Shown here: piece by piece, positions 62,935-64,000 of the stretch
Position numbering within the stretch: the first letter of the stretch is position 1
How the letters are laid out: each line of letters opens with the position of its first letter
Source of the DNA: Aggregicoccus sp. 17bor-14
GTDB lineage: Bacteria > Myxococcota > Myxococcia > Myxococcales > Myxococcaceae
Assembly (NCBI RefSeq): GCF_009659535.1
Contig: NZ_VJZZ01000009.1
Coordinates: 55,695-119,694 of the forward strand
DNA: 64,000 nucleotides
Direction: 5' to 3'
The notes under the pieces: model-generated
The model's database searches: none
Told to the model about the DNA's origin: nothing
The model's input: only the letters and a program-made list of their open reading frames with translations
Program-made: the position numbers and the translations under genes

Positions 62935-64000
62935 ATGACCCTCAGCAACCGCCTCTCGACCAAGCTCCTCCTCTCCCTCTGCAGCGTCATCACGCTCGCG
63001 CTGGGCATCCTCGTGTTCGTGGTGAGCCGGCAGTCCTCGCGCGTCGCCGAGGCGCAGGCGACCCAGACCGCCACCGAGATGGCGGGCCTCGCAGCGGAGC
63101 GCATCCACGCGCGGCTCGAGGAGGCGATGGTGCCCGCCCGCACGATCGCGCAGGCCTTCAAGGCGCAGCGCCTCGCGGGCACGCTCGAGCGGCGCTCGGC
63201 GGACGCCGTGATGCGCCAGGTGTTCGAGGAGAGCCCGCAGCTGGCCGGCGTGTGGAGCATCTGGGAGCCCAACGCCTTCGACGGCAAGGACGCGAAGTAC
63301 GCCAACACCCCGGGCACCGACGCCACCGGGCGCTACCTCTCCTACTGGAACCGCGCCTCCGGCAGCACGGTGATGGAGGCGGCCGCGGACTACGAGAAGG
63401 CGGGCGCGAACGACTTCTACGCCCTGCCGAAGAAGAGCCTGCAGGAGGTCCTCCTCGACCCCTACTACTACACGACGGCGGCCGGGAAGACGCTGCTGCT
63501 CACCAGCGCCATCGTCCCCATCGTCATCGACGGCAAGTTCATGGGCGTGGTGGGCGCGGACTTCACGCTCGAGCAGGTGCAGGCGGACCTCGCCGAGGTG
63601 AAGCCCTTCGAGACCGGGCACGCGCTGCTCGCCTCCCACAACGCGGCCTTCGTGGCGCATCCCAAGGCGGAGCTGCTGGGCAAGCCCATCGGCACCGCGC
63701 CCTTCGCGGCGCTGATGGGCGACAGCCTCAGCTCCGGCAAGGGGCGCATCGGCCGGGTGCACTCGGACGTGCTGGGGGCAGAGGCGATCGAGGTGGTGGT
63801 GCCCTTCAAGGTGGGCAAGAGCACCACCCCCTGGGCGCTGGCGGTGTTCGCGCCCTTGGACAAGGTGCTGGCGCCGGCGGCGGAGCTGCGCACCTTCACG
63901 CTGGCGCTCGGGGTGCTGGCGCTGGTGGCGCTCGCGCTCGCGGTGCTGGCCGTCATCCGCCGCATCACCCGTCCGCTCGAGCGCATCTCGGCTGTGGCGG
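62935..64000 (+). CDS. Methyl-accepting chemotaxis-type receptor, dCache and HAMP, partial at window end
   Basis: Runs off the right edge, 355 codons visible. TM1 (LLLSLCSVITLALGILVFVV), a periplasmic double-Cache domain (SPQLAGVWSIWEPNAFDGKD; LLLTSAIVPIVIDGKFMGVVG), TM2 (LALGVLALVALALAVLAVI) and the start of HAMP (RRITRPLERISAVA). The signalling domain lies outside the window, so it could be an MCP or a histidine kinase. dCache domains bind amino acids, purines or amines. ATG 62935 has GAGC and no strong SD. Confidence 0.87.
   Translation, partial: MTLSNRLSTKLLLSLCSVITLALGILVFVVSRQSSRVAEAQATQTATEMAGLAAERIHARLEEAMVPARTIAQAFKAQRLAGTLERRSADAVMRQVFEESPQLAGVWSIWEPNAFDGKDAKYANTPGTDATGRYLSYWNRASGSTVMEAAADYEKAGANDFYALPKKSLQEVLLDPYYYTTAAGKTLLLTSAIVPIVIDGKFMGVVGADFTLEQVQADLAEVKPFETGHALLASHNAAFVAHPKAELLGKPIGTAPFAALMGDSLSSGKGRIGRVHSDVLGAEAIEVVVPFKVGKSTTPWALAVFAPLDKVLAPAAELRTFTLALGVLALVALALAVLAVIRRITRPLERISAVA

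Overview
The window is very GC-rich, densely coded bacterial chromosome. LptD, LpoB, TolC and a periplasmic lytic transglycosylase show a Gram-negative cell. PEGA-domain proteins, a Ser/Thr kinase with a PEGA tail, a PilZ protein, a FYDLN-acid protein, many alanine-rich lipoproteins and frequent GTG starts point to Myxococcota, probably Myxococcaceae. The taxonomic call is inference from gene content and composition; there is no rRNA gene here.

0-7 kb: tail of a PEGA membrane protein, a TerC-family protein, an IS110-type insertion sequence whose transposase carries two compensating frameshifts, a subclass-B3-like metallo-beta-lactamase, ftsY, a lipoprotein, and the RNase P RNA gene (rnpB, minus strand). 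7-13.6 kb: a complete tripartite RND efflux operon (TolC-like, adaptor, pump) divergent from a MarR regulator, with a palindromic operator candidate between them. 13.6-18.9 kb: RNase HI, a zinc-ribbon coiled-coil protein, small lipoprotein and regulatory genes, a 2OG-oxygenase-like protein, and a secreted ComEC-like metallo-hydrolase overlapping a DUF3006 gene.

18.9-32.1 kb is a nucleoside uptake and catabolism region: deoC, a DksA/TraR-type protein, a PGM2-like sugar-phosphate mutase, a BMP-type nucleoside ABC transporter (binding protein, double ATPase, two permeases), pyrimidine- and purine-nucleoside phosphorylases, cytidine deaminase and an aminohydrolase. Together these could import nucleosides, deaminate them, phosphorolyse them, isomerise the pentose-1-phosphate and cleave deoxyribose-5-phosphate. 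A lone PilZ (c-di-GMP) gene overlaps the cytidine deaminase gene.

32-45 kb: Hsp20; a three-gene PspA operon with unusual partners; lptD; a lipoprotein; then a translationally coupled run of lipoprotein, MacB/LolD-like ABC ATPase, permease, membrane protein and Ser/Thr kinase. 45-56.5 kb: a two-part AAA ATPase, a LysM lytic transglycosylase, a response regulator coupled to a tetraheme cytochrome with a phosphoesterase-like N-terminus, an MscS channel, and an LpoB / TPR-lipoprotein cell-wall cluster. 56.5-62.6 kb: VOC protein and a glycan cluster (FAD oxidoreductase, GT39-like integral membrane transferase, two tandem paralogous glycosyltransferases). A dCache chemoreceptor runs off the right edge. 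No tRNA, rRNA, CRISPR array or prophage was seen.
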